Shown one piece after another: positions 25,441 through 36,486 of a DNA stretch of 64,000 bases. The stretch is from Diploptera punctata (Eukaryota > Arthropoda > Insecta > Blattodea > Blaberidae), in the NCBI GenBank assembly GCA_030220185.1, contig JASPKZ010002332.1, forward strand, positions 1,674,001 through 1,738,000. The letters run 5' to 3'. Position numbers and translations under genes: made by a program. The notes beneath the pieces are model-generated. The model was not told where the DNA came from. It did not search any database and worked only from the letters and a program-made list of their open reading frames with translations. Positions within the stretch are counted from its first letter, which is position 1; each line of letters starts with the position of its first letter.

Positions 25441-25609
25441 GTTTTTTTAGTTCGGTTTTCTAATAAAGCGTGTTGTTTTAGTTTTTTTTTAAACTATTAT
25501 TTATTTTTTATTTTTAGTTTTAATATTTTACAGAATAAGATAAAAATGTAAATATCTTTAAATTCAATACTATTGTAGTATGAGCTAAGAGTAATACTTT
25601 TCTAAAAAT

Positions 25610-25695
25610 CCTCTCAGCCGGATTCGAACCAGCGACCTATGAATTACTGAAATTATATACCACTAGATTTCACCGCTCTTCCAACTGAGATCTTA
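25610..25695 (-). repeat. tRNA-like module, minus strand
   Basis: The complement has a T-arm-like segment (CTGGTTCGAATCCGG) and a long anticodon-side region. It lacks convincing acceptor pairing. Possibly a tRNA relic or SINE head. Confidence 0.35.
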
Positions 25696-25744
25696 CTACG
25701 ATTGACTAAGAAGTCGATAAGTCCGCAACTTATTATACCAGTTT

Positions 25745-26240
25745 TCATTTTTTTGATTTTCTGATAATTCTGGCCAGGATTTTAGAAACCAAAATAATAA
25801 ATTATTGTATTGTCACGGGTTCTTTACAAGTATAAAAAGTTTCAAGTCGATCCAATGTTTTTAAGTTGGTGAAAATCGTGTTCAAAAATTCCGTTACATA
25901 GATACAAATACACTTTTTTTTATTTTCTGATGATTCTGGCCAGGATTTTAGAAAATAAATATGAAATTATTGTATTGTCACGGGTCCTTTACACGTATAC
26001 AAAGTTTCAAGTCGATCCGATGCTTCTAAGTGGATGAAAATCGTGTTCAAAAATTCCGTTACGTAGATACAAAAACACTTGTTTTTTTCTGATGATTCTG
26101 GCCATGATTTTAGAAACAAAATGTGAAATTATTGTACTGTCACGGGTCTTTTACAAGTATACAAAGTTTGAAGTCGATCCAATGATTCTAAGTGGGTGAA
26201 AATCGCGTTGAAAGATTGCGTTACATAGATAGATACAGGT
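25745..26240. repeat. tandem repeat, about 163 bp x 3
   Basis: Three head-to-tail units begin near 25750, 25915 and 26080. Each contains GATTCTGGCCAGGATTTTAG-like, TTGTATTGTCACGGGT-like and AAAATCGTGTTCAAAAATTC-like segments. The third unit is the most diverged. Confidence 0.85.
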
Positions 26241-26679
26241 CAAGCTAATATAAAGCGTGTAAAAAGGTAAATGTCATATGACCTTAGATGTTAAAGCGTC
26301 TATAAGTAAGAATAAAATAAGGACAATAAGTGACAATTGCAATTGATTCAATTATAAACAAAATATGGCAAATACTTGATTATTTTCATTTATTTCAATT
26401 TTTAATTTATATCAACTGTCAAATTTATTGTTAATATTGTTGCATGCCATTTAACCTATGTCGTCATATTGCGTAATTCGTTTATGCCCATTTTTAAACC
26501 ATCAAATCACCTATAAGAGTTAATGAGAAATTTATATTTATGGAGATTAAGCTAGAATCTGAATTTTCTGAAGTATTAGTCTTCTGCACTATTTTGCAAT
26601 AATGATTATGTTGTTTTAGTAGGAGCACGTGATCATGATTAATCATCAGGTGACTCGTCATTGCATAATTGACATTCAG

Positions 26680-26920
26680 GTTAGCCAATAAAAACGTTCA
26701 TAATAGTTACTGTTTCGTTTTGTATTCAATTTAAAATTATGTTCGTTAGGTTGGTACACCGAGTTAACCTGTGACAATCATAACATGAAACAGCAATATT
26801 AATACGTAGTATATATAGGAAGGATCAAGAGTCTGGGAGCCATTGACGTTTCAGTTTTCTTTTAGAAAGTTTGTACTGGAGGCATTTTGTAGAGCGAAGG
26901 AAGTGACAAGTGAGTACGTA
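26680..26920 (+). promoter_or_regulatory. candidate promoter and non-coding first exon of p62
   Basis: A CCAAT box (26684-26688), a TATATATAG run (26811-26819) and an arthropod-type initiator TCAGTT (26851-26856) are in the right order. They are followed at 26910 by a donor-like GTGAGT. Transcription from 26853 would give a 57-base leader exon ending at 26909, which could splice to the acceptor at 36271. All of this is inference from short motifs. The TATA-to-initiator spacing (about 40 bp) is longer than usual. Confidence 0.25.
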
Positions 26921-27159
26921 TTATATTAATTATGAGCAAATATTTTGTTTGTGTCGTATAATAAAAGCTCTTTATAATGGAGCTTAATGTTTATAAGCAT
27001 TTTATAAAATCTTTCGGTGAGTTCATGTGACAGATGTTTTGAAATATACAGCACTATGTAAAGTACATATGAAAATCAATAAAATTTAGCTTAGCATATA
27101 GTTGGAAAACATATTTTTGTAATTTAAGTAGATTGATATATTTTGATATATATAAGTCC

Positions 27160-27440
27160 ACCGCTATGGTCTCGCAGCGGGCCCGGGTTCGATTCCCGGG
27201 CGGGACAGGCTTTTTCGGTGTTTTTCCTCACTTGTAAAACAAATGTCAGGAAGCTTACGGCACAACGGTCCCCGAAAATCATCCGACCATCACCATTATT
27301 ATCATCTTCATAATTTCACCGGTGTGGAAAGCGACAGGAAGCAACCACACCTGTAAAATTCCCGAGTAAAACTGCAAAGCATAGCATGAAAATGCTATGA
27401 TTGCAGTGAAAGACCTGCCCTCGTGTAGAATTCCTATAGA
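27160..27440 (+). mobile_element. tRNA-derived SINE, family E
   Basis: The B-box region GGGTTCGATTCCCGGG is followed by a body with TTTTTCCTCACTTGTAAAAC, CACCGGTGTGGAAAGCGACA and GCAGTGAAAGACCTGCCC. A fragment recurs inverted at about 39680-39800. Confidence 0.65.
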
Positions 27441-27977
27441 ATAGAATATATAATCTGGGTGTGGTAGGTTATATGCCCATCACAATTCTACACGTACATT
27501 CTTATACCACTGATGCACTAAACACTTGTTAATACATTTTGTACTGTTTTAAACATTTTGCAACGATCTTCAAGCTTTCTTTACAATATTTTATATTTAT
27601 ATATTTATGTAAAACATGATCGTGGATACATTACGTACTTGCTATTTTCCTATGTTGTTCCAATGTTGCCACCATTTGAAAATAATTTCAAACCATATTT
27701 AGTGTTAGTGTATGTAAAATTAGTTTATAGTTCATTAAATAGTACGCATGTAAATTGTTTTGTTACGTTGGGAAATGGAAGTTGGTTTACGTCCATTTTT
27801 TTAAACGTTTGGGATTAAATAATATGCATGTAAATTGTTTTCTTTAGTTAGGAAATGGCAAGTTAGTTAACGTCCATTTTTTTTTTTTGCATTTGGAGAT
27901 TTATTTCCAAAGTTTGTGACGCCGACTGCAAAGCCATCTACCAGAGGCAATATTAGCCATTACAGCAACTCCTGCAA

Positions 27978-27995
27978 ATCGCGCATGCGCACTGC
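27978..27995. promoter_or_regulatory. NRF-1-like palindrome
   Basis: CGCGCATGCGCACTGCG contains GCGCATGCGC, the consensus bound by NRF-1 and its insect relative erect wing. It stands in a locally GC-richer patch of otherwise AT-rich DNA. Function is unproven. Confidence 0.2.
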
Positions 27996-28194
27996 GATTC
28001 TGTGGAACTTAGAAGAATTTGTCTGAGACATATAACTGACCTTTTCCTATAATCTTTATTTTGAGGTAATTACATTGATATATAGGCCTATGCTACTGCA
28101 TGCACCTGAGTAGACTTTATTAAGGGCTCTCAAGAGAAAATCTTCATGCCTTATATATATATATATATTTGTTATCCATAAGGAAAGTTTTTCC

Positions 28195-28460
28195 TAGTTG
28201 AATGCAGGCTTTCACGGCTGGTAATCATAATATTATGAGATTCCATGTTGCCATGGTGCATGACTGATGTTTCTCCCTCAACTGCAGAGGTCATCTCAAC
28301 ATTCACAGTCTAGCCTCCAACCAGGGAACACTACCTAAAAGTACTCGTCACTGAAGATACCCTTTGCAGTTAGGGAGAGATGTCTGGAAGAAAACCAGTC
28401 ATGGACCAAATACCAGTCATGGACCATGGCCAAATAGCCTGGAATCTCTTAATATTAAAG
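28195..28460. mobile_element. Penelope-like hairpin of a second subfamily
   Basis: It begins GAATGCAGGCTTTCACGGCT. It holds two inverted hammerhead-like segments: minus strand 28269-28300 (GAGGGAGAAACATC after a CCTCTGCAG stem) and plus strand 28351-28381 (CTGAAGA, stem CCCT with AGGG, then GAGAT in place of GAAAC). Then comes GTCTGGAAGAAAACCAGTCA, a string I associate with Penelope-like 5' regions. Neither core is intact. Confidence 0.5.
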
Positions 28461-28487
28461 TTTTTCCTAATTTATATTTTGTATCTA

Positions 28488-29625
28488 CAGAATGGCTTTC
28501 GTAAAGGTCAATCCTGCTGAGATGGTTATTTCTCCATGAAATTATTAATAGAAAAACACAGGGAGTTCAATGTAGAAACACATTTAGCTTTTGTGGACTT
28601 TAAAAAAGCCTTCGACAAAATCAATGGGAATAAACTGTTGGAAATTTTAGCTGACAACAATCTACCACAACAGCATATTTTAAATTTATACAATATCTAT
28701 AAAACAAATTTGATTTCAGTTCGAATCAATAACACACATACAGAATGGACCAAAATTAATAGGGTTGTAAGACAAGGATGTGGCCTCTCGCCCTTGCTCT
28801 TTATCATATACATGGAAGAATACTCCCAAGATTGGCGACAGATGAGACACGTTTCTATCCAAATTAATAGAAACCATAAAATAGACTCCTTGCTTTTTGC
28901 AGATGATTTGGTATTAATAGCTCCGACAGAAACAAACAGATTTACAGTATTCTATACACAATTTTAATATAATTGCAAAAAGGTACAATATGGAAATCAA
29001 TACAAAGAAAACTAAAGTGATGGCCTTTTGTGGGAAATACCCGATACCTAGCAAAATTGTTTTAGATGATGAAATTCTAGAACGAGTAAACAAATTTAAT
29101 TATTTGGGTTATAATTTAACATTTCAAGATGAAGCTGATATATCAAAGAAAGTCACAAATTTTACAAAAACAATGGGGATAATTAACAGTATAATGAAAC
29201 CATCTTTAGTACAGAAGAACACAAGATTGCGGCTTTATAAGGTTCTCACAAGACCAATATTAATATATGGTAGTGAAGCATGGACAATACGAAGAAGAGA
29301 TGAAAACCGAATAACAGCAAATGAGATGTGATTTATGCGCCGTACAGCAGGCTACACAAAGTGGGACTATAAAAGAAATGAGGAAATTATGGAAGAGTTG
29401 GATGTAGAACACATTCTTCACCATATACAAAACTACCAGAATACCTGGAAAGCCCATCTTCAACCATTGCCGTCTCATAGAATTCCAAAAACCATACTTC
29501 GCTACTGCCCACAAGGCAAAAGATTGCTGGGACATCCAAAAAAGTGCTGGATGGAAAATACCTCTTTGAGATGGTAACAGGCCACATGGCTTAATACTTG
29601 CATGGATGATGATGATGATGATATT
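28488..29625 (+). mobile_element. LINE with reverse transcriptase, broken
   Basis: The RT starts at QNGFRKGQSC (28488), runs through AFVDFKKAFDKI, VRQGCGLSPLLFIIYME and the catalytic box FADD (28897-28908). It continues in a second frame (28990-29331: INTKKTKVM, FNYLGYNL, YGSEAWTIRRR) and a third (29335-29577: RRTAGYTKWDYKRN, GKRLLGHPKKCW). The 3' end is a GATGATGATGATGATG tail at about 29606. Two frame changes and a stop make it dead. It is related to 34580-35375 and 3390-3780. Confidence 0.85.
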
Positions 29626-31020
29626 CTGTATCTCTTGGATGTCATTCCCTCTCTAATCCTCTTTTTACATCATTGTCTACTTTAATTTTTGGTTATTTAC
29701 TAGAATGCATAAGTAAGAACTTCTTCACTAATGTCGTTACTACAGATTTCTGAAAATGAATCATTTTAATGAACTAGGTAAATTCAATTTAGCTTTATAC
29801 CAATACCGAGTTAAGTTCCAGTTGTATAAGGTATTACTTTGCTGACACTGTGTGTTGGGAGAACCGTTGTGCTTTTACCTGCCATATAACTGAATTGTGT
29901 ACGGAACTGTAATCGATAGAAACATTGTTCTTAGCAACATCGTACTTTATGGGAAATAAGACTGAATACAAGGTAAGATGGTACCAATAATTAGGAACTT
30001 ATATTTTTTATTTATTTATGATAGAAATTATATAGGCCTATGGGTCTACCTAATCAGATGTTTACGCTTTATCCAAGATCTCAATATGTATCCTTTATTT
30101 ACAATTTCAATAAGAGCAGAATGTATGCCCCATGTTGACTCACCTGTAAATTCTGCTGTTGTTTTTACTAAACAGTTTGAAAACATTCAAAATAATTTGT
30201 TTCCCTCTGCTTTTCAAATGGTTTCATTTCCAATGTTTTAAGAAATTATACAGAAGGTGGCCATTTTGAAGCAAAGAAATCCTAATGTATTCTGCATTGT
30301 GCATGCATAAGAACATAACTGCTTATTTAATCTATTACAATTGTAAATATATATTTTAAGATTTTCCTATATAACTTCTAGACATGTGCTAGATAATACA
30401 TATTGTTATTATTTTTATTTTCTCCCTTTTGAATGTTGGAGATATAACTACAATTTACACGTTCAAAGATATTGTTATTCGACCAATGAAAATGCAGTCA
30501 TACATATGCTTTGTTTACATTATAAATGGAACTTAGCTTGGATGAGGTATAATATAATTAAATCACTTTAGTGAACATTTTTGTTATGTAAGTCCCTATT
30601 GTGGGTATAATTTCCAATATGTGACGCAAAATTTTTTTGTAAGTCTGAAGCAGACTCTATGCATTTGTATCAGCAGATTAAAGTGGATACAATTTAAAAT
30701 CATGCAATGCTGCCTACACGTACCAACACTCATTGGCAATAATGAAGTCTTGATATAAAAAAGCTAACAAAAATACAAATTATTATTCTAACTAGATTTG
30801 CCCTAGGTAGAAGTTTGATCACATTTAGTATAGAAAATAGAAACTTAAAAACTACATGTTGACTGCAGGAATAGAAGTCATATTACAGGAACTTTGGAAG
30901 TACACGCTTAGAAAAAAAAAAGTAATCTGCAGATTCTATGAACCGATTGGGGAACTTCGTGAGTGCTCGCAGAAGCCGTATTCACATCAACACGTTTTCA
31001 GTAACTGTACTGGGTTGTTT
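29626..31020. other. AT-rich stretch with no recognised feature
   Basis: Short frames (29978-30241, 30386-30571) have no motifs. No clear repeat edges are visible. Confidence 0.35.
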
Positions 31021-31079
31021 GTTAGTTAACACAATGCACATCCAAGCAACATGAAAGAGAGAGCTTGTCTTAGTGTGTT

Positions 31080-31150
31080 TCCATGGTCGAGAGGTTTAAC
31101 AGACATCATCTGTGTTCGTAACCTTGCGGGTTCGATTCCTGTTCTACTTT
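31080..31150 (+). repeat. tRNA-like module
   Basis: CATGGTCGAGAGGTTTAACA (A-box-like) and GCGGGTTCGATTCCTG (T arm) are followed by a T-run that could stop Pol III. The acceptor ends do not pair well, so a working tRNA is unlikely. Confidence 0.35.
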
Positions 31151-31344
31151 TTTTTTTTAACTGAATGTTAGAATAGCATTTTGCCTGTAATATAGTTTCA
31201 TATTTAATTTTATATTCAAGTTTTATGGCTTTAATGCAAAAACAAAACACACAAAAACATAAATTAACGCTTTTTCTAATAAATAAATGAGGAAAGAAAA
31301 TAATATCTTCTAAAATGAAAACTTTAACAAAAACAAAATCAATA

Positions 31345-31600
31345 TCAGGTGTATGAACCCTCAGCATCTATTACCGCCCTCAATCTATGGGACATTGATG
31401 CAATCAAATTTCTACAGGCACATGGACGATCAGCTAGAGCATCCCAGACATCTTGAATTTGTGCCCATAAGCCATATTTTATCTTTCGTGCATCTGCAGG
31501 CCAATTAGAGTTCATCTCTATTTTCATCTTAGCCCACATATTTTCGATTGGATTCAAATCTGGTGAACAGGGAAGCCAATTATCAATTCTGATAACCTGC
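31345..31600 (-). mobile_element. Tc1-like transposase C-terminal fragment
   Basis: The minus-strand translation reads PCSPDLNPIENMWAKMK, then LIASMSHRLRAVIDAEG, the catalytic Glu region and C-terminus of a Tc1-type transposase. It belongs to a different subfamily from 8619-10138. No terminal repeats were identified. Confidence 0.75.
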
Positions 31601-31799
31601 CTCTCCGAGAAAAATTCATTATAATCTAACTTGTTAAAGCTTGTTGCTTTCGTGCAGATGTCCGCGCATCACAGTCTATTGAATGCAATACATTGAAATT
31701 ACCTAGAACAAACCCTGAATGTGGTAAATATAATTGTTACAGTAATGACATTAACATTGATTTAATTCAAATGTCAAAATAAAATGTTATATTTAATTC

Positions 31800-33152
31800 A
31801 TAAAACATTTTAATACAAATATCACAGAAAAAAACTGCATAATTGAGAATGTGATCCATTATCATGTAAGAGGTTTCAACACATACGACAAGCTTCTGAA
31901 AAGATACCCTGAACTGAAGGTAAAAGCAAATATTAAAAACATACTGGACTACGTGGCAAAGAAAACAAGAAAGAAATACAGTTTTCAAAGGAAATCGTAC
32001 ACTGCAGTTCAAGATTATCAAGCAGCATGTAATGCAAAATTCGATGAAGTGCAAAAATGCGGTTCTGCTGTTCATTATTGGCATTTACAACATTGGGCAT
32101 TGGACATAGCCAGAAATCTCGGGTGTACAAACTTTACAGCTTCACTAAGATTTATTACTAATTTGAAAAAGGAGTTTAGGATAACATTGCGCCATATCAC
32201 TATGCTCCAAGCACAAAAAAGATAAGGACGACGAAGAAGAGCTGATTCAAAGAGCTCAAACATTTGTTGCTGATGTCAATGAGCATTTCACGACAGAAAA
32301 AATCGAAATTAGTTCTGTATGGAACTGTGATTAGAGTCAGTTCAACTATGAGCTTTCTTCTGACAGAACACTATCCATGAAAGGGGAGAGAAACACTGTC
32401 TCGATGTTGCAATCAGTTAACAGTGCAACACATAGTTACACGATCGATGTTGCTATATCAATGGAAGGACGATTGGCAGATAAACTCTATATTTGCTTCC
32501 AAGAACCTAGTTGAAAGCATGGACCCTGTGTGTCATGGGAAATAGAAACTTGGTGCCCTCCAACTGTCTTTGTCGATGCAAGTGTGAGTGGGAAGATGAC
32601 GAAACAACATCTGAAGACTTTTTTTTCTGTCAGTTTTGAATCCAAATTTGTCGAGAAAGTCATTAGTACTTTGCGACTCCTGGTCTGGACATAAGGATGA
32701 ACAAGTACTATTGGAAGCATCTGGCAGAAAAGATATACATTAAAAAATCATTCCACCTAAAACTACAAAATATGCACAACCTCTGGATGTGTACTTCAGG
32801 CAATATAAAATATTTGCCAAGAGAATAATAGACTTTATTAAACTACGTTCCAGTAATATGCAGCCAAAATTGCATGACAGATTCTTCATCATGAATTTGC
32901 TTTCTGTCATTTACAATTGGTTATCTGCAGGAGTATATAGACCAATGCTTCGTTACACGTGGCAGAACGCTGGCTACGATATTGGTGAACCAGTGGATGA
33001 CTTAAAAAGTGTAATTGATGTGGCGTTCAACACTGATATTATAGAATGTGCAAATATGACATGCGATCAACTTGCTTTTCTTCACTGTGCATTTTGTAGT
33101 CATTCATATTGCTGTGAGCATTTTATTAATAGTCCCCATTTACATTTATAGT
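31800..33152 (+). pseudogene. pogo/Tigger-like DDE transposase, decayed
   Basis: The frame at about 31840-32225 carries a CENP-B/pogo-type DNA-binding region (WALDIARNLGCTNFTASLRF, then FITNLKKEFRI). After broken frames, 32660-32700 gives DSWSGHKDEQ, the first-Asp context of DDE_1 endonucleases. 32740-32830 gives IPPKTTKYAQPLDVYFRQYK, the QPLDV motif. The frame at 32789-33151 holds the C-terminal part. Stops and frameshifts lie at 32223, around 32330 and around 32510-32780. Terminal repeats were not found. Confidence 0.65.
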
Positions 33153-33534
33153 TATCTGCATTGCGTATGGCTTCTACAATGACATCTACAGTGATATCTA
33201 GAGCATGATTGTAGAGTTTTGCAGAAAAACTACACCCACCAGCAAACTTTCATACGGATATGTTGTTCAAGCCCAAGTACTTTCCTTGTGAGATAAATTT
33301 ATTACTGTAAAGATTGAAGAGAGGTAATTGCTAGTATTTTTAAAAAAGGTTTATGAAGAGTTGTGAATATTTTTTTTCTGTCGAGTCATAAATAATTATG
33401 ATACTCCACAAACCATAGCGTAAGGAAGTACATATCCCAAGACCCTGGGAAAAGATGTTTTTTATTTTCTGTACTTTCCCAGAAGGCACGACTTCAACCC
33501 TCAATTAAAGTTTAGGTCACCAACAGAATTACTA

Positions 33535-34069
33535 GGGCATTCAATAAGTAATGGTAACACTGTTGTAAATCAGCGATCCTAGTGGTAACCATTATAAACT
33601 TGTAGTATGTTGTTGAGTAGTCTTTTTGTTGTATAAATCTATAATATTGAAAGTCTCAAAATAGCAATATTTTGTGAATACATTCACTGTTTCTCACATT
33701 TAGTAAGCAATACCCCCTAAAAAGATATTCATTAGAATTTGTATAGAAGGTTGAATTGGGAAGTGCTCAAATATTCACCAAATATACCAGACAGGAGCTC
33801 TTGTGACTGTAACTTATTCTCAAAGATTAAAGAACCTCTATGTGGCATTCAATTTCAATCAACAGTTGATATCCAGAAAGCTCTAGATCAATCAGATGAG
33901 AGAGATATCCAGAAATGGTGCTGCAGAGGAAGTGCGCCATATTCCAAAGATTTGGCAACATATAGTTGACTTGGCAGGAGACTATAAATGGAAGTTCATA
34001 ATGTCAAAAGTAACCTAAATAAAATTTTTATGATGTTATGACAGTGTTGCTATTACTTACCGAATGCCC
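33535..34069 (+). mobile_element. internally deleted mariner
   Basis: Inverted ends of about 30 bp start GGGCATTCAATAAGTAATGG at 33535, with the inverse at about 34040-34069. They are flanked by TA at 33533-33534 and 34070-34071. The interior keeps only the C-terminal transposase (33739-33969: DRSSCDCNLFSKIKEPL, where mariners have SPDLSPCDYHLF). Length 535 bp versus about 1.3 kb for a full element. Confidence 0.8.
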
Positions 34070-34579
34070 TAATATTATGATGATAAACCAACCAATTATA
34101 AAACCTTACAATATTCGAAACAACCTGACATTATGACTAGGCAAGATGCATAGACAAAATTTACTCTTAGTTGAGTCACCCAGGGCACGACTTCTAATTA
34201 CTCCATATTAGGTTACCAAGGGATGACTTTTACCTTCTTTTTCATTAAGTCACCAAGTGTACGACTATTGTATTTTGTGTGTTGAGTCACACATATAGTG
34301 ATTTCTTTTACATTAAAATACGCTGGTTCAGATAATATTTATAATAATTGTTTTAACATTACACGGAAAGTAAATGGATGTTCAATTATTTCACTCAACA
34401 ATTATTTACAAGTTGATATTTTAATTAAGGCTGTTATTGGTTACACAGTCAGTTACGAGTGAATATCCTAGTGAAAGTGGTTGGTTGATTGGAAATAAAT
34501 CCATATATATCGCAAATAAATAAGTTTAATGGACCAAAGGTATGGTTTGGATATATAACAGGTCGATTGACATTCCTGT

Positions 34580-35375
34580 AACAGTGACATATCTTCTTCT
34601 TCTTCCTTCCAAGTATTAGGCCAAGGCGTGTTACGATCCTATAGAAAATTTTCCCTCCAGCGTTTCATAGGACGACCCAGTGATCTTCTTCCTTTTGGTA
34701 TATAATTATAAACAGCTTTGGGGATCTGATTTGAACTCATTCTTTCAAGATGGTGTTTCCAATTTAGTTGGTACTGTTTAATATATTCCAAAATTGGCGT
34801 AGTCTTCAATTCTTTTAAGATATCGGTGTTCCTTTTCTGATCCCATCTGGTGTAACCCGCTGTTCTGCGCATGAATTCTCATTTCACAAGCCGTTATTCT
34901 GCTTTCATGTTGTCTTTTTAGTGTCCATGCTTCACTACCATAGGTCAACACTGGTTTAGCCAAAGTGTTATATAAACGTAATCTGGTGTTTTTTTGTACA
35001 AGGGATGGTTTCATAACTTGATTAATAATTCCCAAACTTTTATTATAACAAGTAATTTTTTCATACCAGATAGAGAGATAATATCAAAGATATTTAAATT
35101 GATTAGATCTCTCTAAAATTTTATTCTGGAGACAGATTTTATTTTGTATGGGGTCCTTCCCTTGAATTGCCATAATATTAGTTTTGTTGATTGATACTTC
35201 CATATTAAATTTGACCACTTTTTTGTAAATTATAAATTGATTGTTGCAAATCATTTTCAGTAAGTGCCAGAAGTGACATACATTGCTCCCAATTATTAAA
35301 AAAACAGTTAAATTAATTACCCACATGGTCATCATTTCTTCATCCAAGCCCTCAAACTGCAAATCAGATCCTGAG
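34580..35375 (-). mobile_element. LINE 3' half, minus strand
   Basis: The minus-strand translation (FNMEVSINKTNIMA, MGIINQVMKPSLVQKNTRLR, YGSEAWTLKRQ, MRRTAGYTRWDQKRN, PKGRRSLGRPMKRW) matches the LINE at 28488-29625. A GAAGAAGAAG-type tail is at about 34590-34600. Frame breaks lie near 34870 and 35050. Confidence 0.8.
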
Positions 35376-35621
35376 AGAAAGAATCCATGAAATCTGACTC
35401 TGATTAGAAATCCCAGAGCACATGCTAACTCAAGTTTCCTTCCTGGCTTATATTAATAATATAAGATAAGGTACAACATTGAGATTGTTTTAGAGCAGCA
35501 GTGCACTTTGGTTAGTGTGGCTTGAAAGAATACTTTAGACTTCTGTAGACTGTTTTAGTATAACCTTTTTGAAGAGTAACTGAATTTTTTATGTAAGTGG
35601 ATTTTATATATATATATAAAA

Positions 35622-36032
35622 TAAGTGTTTGGATTGGATTCGCCTGGTAGTTTAATGGATATCACGCTGAGGTACAGACTCAGAGATCCGGGTTCGAATC
35701 CCGTCCAGGCATTTATTTTTCTTATCATACCATATTAAACTTACATTGCTCAATGTTAAACATTTAATTATAACATCGATAAAGCGTCACTGCTATAAAG
35801 TAAAAATACTCTCTTTAATTTGCTTACTTGTTATAGTCAGCTACTAGATGGCAGTGAAGACCGAGTTCTTGCGACATCTAGTAATAATGGAGAATATAAT
35901 ACATATATAAGAAAAATAAGTGTTTGGATTGGATTTGCCTGGTAGTGTAATGGATATCACGCTGAGGTACAGACTCAGAGATCCGGGTTCGAATCCTGTC
36001 CAGGCATTTATTTTTCTTATCATACCATATAT
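35622..36032 (+). repeat. tandem pair of tRNA-like modules
   Basis: Two nearly identical units of about 115 bp (35622-35737 and 35918-36032) flank about 180 bp of unique sequence. Each holds a tRNA-like core (35642-35710 and 35937-36005): acceptor GCCTGG pairs with CCAGGC, anticodon stem CTGAG with CTCAG around loop GTACAGA, and T arm CCGGGTTCGAATCC. In the second unit the outer bases ATAAGAAAAATAA and TTATTTTTCTTAT are inverted repeats bracketing the core. The direct-repeat layout resembles short terminal repeats of a compact retroelement. Confidence 0.65.
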
Positions 36033-36271
36033 ATATTAGAGTGAGAGAATTAGTCAGTCACTTTAATCATTTGTAGTCCTTCAGAAGTCACAAAATGCAA
36101 AAAGATATAGATATCAAAATCCATTATAACCTAAAATAAAGCTACATGATGCAATATACTCATTACTTAATCCAAGATGCGAAACATCTAGGAGGAAGGG
36201 AATTGTAAATTAAGATTCTTAAACTTTATCCATTTAGCCTGTTCTCATTATATATTTTTTTCTTGTTTCAG

Positions 36272-36459
36272 ATTGCAGTGAAGTATGGCACAAGAGAATT
36301 CTGTTTCCTTTAAAGTTTACCTTCAGGGAGAAGGACTAAATGAAGTTCGTCGTTTTGGCGTGGATAAAGATGTTGTCTGTAGTTTCAGTTACCTGAAAGG
36401 AAAATTGCAAACAGTATTTCCATCTCTGCAAGGACGGGACATTTCTGTTTATTGGAGAG
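36272..36459 (+). CDS. ref(2)P: p62 coding exon 1: start and PB1 basic face
   Basis: An acceptor TTTCAG ends at 36271. Translation starts at the ATG at 36285, in good context (A at -3, G at +4), after 13 bases of leader, and reads MAQENSVSFKVYLQGEG. Residues 5-58 are the first part of a PB1 domain. Lys10 and Arg22-Arg23 sit where p62 has the basic residues that bind the acidic face of a neighbouring PB1 during filament formation. The exon ends in phase 1 at a consensus donor GTAAGT (36460). Without splicing the frame runs into intron sequence and stops at 36548. Confidence 0.95.
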
Positions 36460-36486
36460 GTAAGTTAAATAGAATTGTATCGTTGA

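Noticed and set aside
25745..26240. Regular repeats considered as a CRISPR array
   Set aside because: Units are about 163 bp, diverged and without short spacers, in eukaryotic DNA with no cas genes.
35642..35710. Working tRNA with anticodon ACA
   Set aside because: The loop GTACAGA lacks the usual pyrimidine before the conserved T, the seventh acceptor pair is T-T, and it is duplicated with flanking repeat sequence.
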